From NCBI GenBank assembly GCA_029556475.1, contig JAKQEP010000161.1, positions 1 to 35,574 of the forward strand: a stretch of 35,574 nt of DNA, written 5' to 3'. Of this stretch, positions 35,167 to 35,574 are shown piece by piece (the first letter of the stretch is position 1; the number at the start of each line of letters is the position of its first letter). The stretch is from Candidatus Atribacteria bacterium. GTDB taxonomy: Bacteria > Atribacterota > Phoenicimicrobiia > Phoenicimicrobiales > Stramentimicrobiaceae. The notes beneath the pieces were generated by a model. That model had not been told where the DNA came from. It saw only the letters and a program-made list of their open reading frames with translations, and did not search any database. A program made the position numbers and the translations under genes.

Positions 35167-35481
35167 TTACTCATACCTTTAAAATAACTGTGTATTTTTT
35201 ACGAGTGATTCTATTCTTATACCTTAAATTTTTAATATAGATATTGTTTCAATTTTTGAATATTATTCACAATACTGCTATAATATAAATCATTTGTAAA
35301 TATTTTGATTTTCCATATTATGAATTCTTCAAAAGAAAACCAGTTTAAACTGTATACATATTTGTAAAATAATTTCTCTTGGAATATGTATATCCAGGAA
35401 ATCCAAGCACTTTCCCAGTATAATAAATTAATACTTAATAGTGGCATATGCCACTAGGTCTCGTCTAATTATATATAAAAT
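35167..35481. other. intergenic region upstream of the glycan cluster
   Basis: This AT-rich spacer separates the cluster from a minus-strand gene at the right edge. An open frame of 71 codons (35447-35232) is unusually rich in Trp, Tyr, Phe and Ile, matches nothing I know and lacks a ribosome binding site, so I do not call it. An 18-bp perfect palindrome at 35439-35456 is the only distinct site. The spacer probably contains the cluster promoter, but I cannot point to clear boxes. Confidence 0.45.
35439..35456. promoter_or_regulatory. 18-bp perfect palindrome, possible operator
   Basis: TAGTGGCATATGCCACTA is fully self-complementary with no spacer, the form of a binding site for a dimeric repressor. 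It lies upstream of the glycan cluster and 25 bases downstream of the partial gene at the window edge. Confidence 0.35.
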
Positions 35482-35574
35482 TTAATCTTTTAACAATTGA
35501 TCTTTGACAATCTTAACATATTCACAAACTAAATTCTCAGATAATGAGGTGATGTAAGCTATCTCACCTATGCC
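35482..35574 (-). CDS. C-terminus of a DUF1670-like/HTH protein, cut by the right edge
   Basis: The last 30 codons of a minus-strand gene are visible, ending in TAA at 35484-35482. They read GIGEIAYITSLSENLVCEYV followed by KIVKDQLLKD. The first part has the shape of a helix-turn-helix (xIAxITxLSxxLVxEYV) as found at the end of DUF1670-type, transposase-like proteins. The rest lies outside the window, so the assignment is tentative. Confidence 0.5.
   Translation of the reverse strand, partial: GIGEIAYITSLSENLVCEYVKIVKDQLLKD

Noticed and set aside
35232-35447. Minus-strand open frame of 71 codons near the right edge
   Set aside because: Composition is dominated by Trp, Tyr, Phe and Ile as expected for random AT-rich sequence, there is no ribosome binding site, and its start lies in the palindrome.

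Overview
The window looks like a stretch of a low-GC, probably anaerobic bacterial chromosome. Evidence: AT-rich third positions and spacers, AGGAGG-type ribosome binding sites with frequent TTG starts, TTGACT/TATACT-type promoters, a cyclic-di-GMP-I riboswitch, many toxin-antitoxin modules and no aerobic respiratory genes. The secreted DUF6305-like protein, the gamma-glutamyl cassette and the archaeal-like lipid-carrier genes would fit an Atribacterota- or Synergistota-like fermenter. That placement is inference; the window has no rRNA or phylogenetic marker to settle it.

Layout. 1-400: a GC-rich, highly structured RNA-like segment cut by the left edge, a strong bidirectional terminator, and a CAU-anticodon tRNA with a clear promoter. 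495-5627 (minus): rlmN, yggS, an unknown basic protein behind a c-di-GMP-I riboswitch, and a large HerA/DUF87-type ATPase. 5927-11032: a secreted DUF6305-like protein (plus strand), then a minus-strand group transcribed as gamma-glutamyltransferase, a DctM-like permease, an unannotated 50-residue membrane protein and a membrane-anchored aspartoacylase/succinylglutamate desuccinylase-type zinc hydrolase. It looks like a cassette for breaking down and importing gamma-glutamyl or N-acyl amino acid compounds. 11616-13913 (plus): a ThiF/HesA-type E1 enzyme without zinc cysteines, and an MntA-HepT toxin-antitoxin pair. 13993-16910 (minus): phosphoglucomutase/phosphomannomutase and a geranylgeranyl-reductase-type flavoprotein.

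17081-18723: an island of two HicBA modules, one with a frameshifted toxin, bracketed by a 69-bp direct repeat with three mismatches.

18925-35166 (all minus): a surface-glycan cluster. ManC makes GDP-mannose, and Gmd plus Fcl convert it to GDP-L-fucose. A CapI-like epimerase may supply a uronic acid. Eight glycosyltransferases (five GT4-like, three GT2-like) build the chain. Two paralogous polyprenyl-phosphate HexNAc-1-phosphate transferases would start the chain; both look like eukaryotic/archaeal Alg7/DPAGT1 rather than WecA or MraY. No Wzx, Wzy or ligase lies in the window. One GT4 gene carries an in-frame stop, and a mazEF remnant sits at the promoter side of one GPT gene, so the cluster is being remodelled. 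The right edge holds the C-terminus of another minus-strand gene, DUF1670-like.

Most worth following up: the Alg7-like pair near a geranylgeranyl reductase (possible dolichol-like carrier), the c-di-GMP riboswitch before an unknown protein, the repeat-bracketed HicBA island, and the hidden 50-residue membrane protein.
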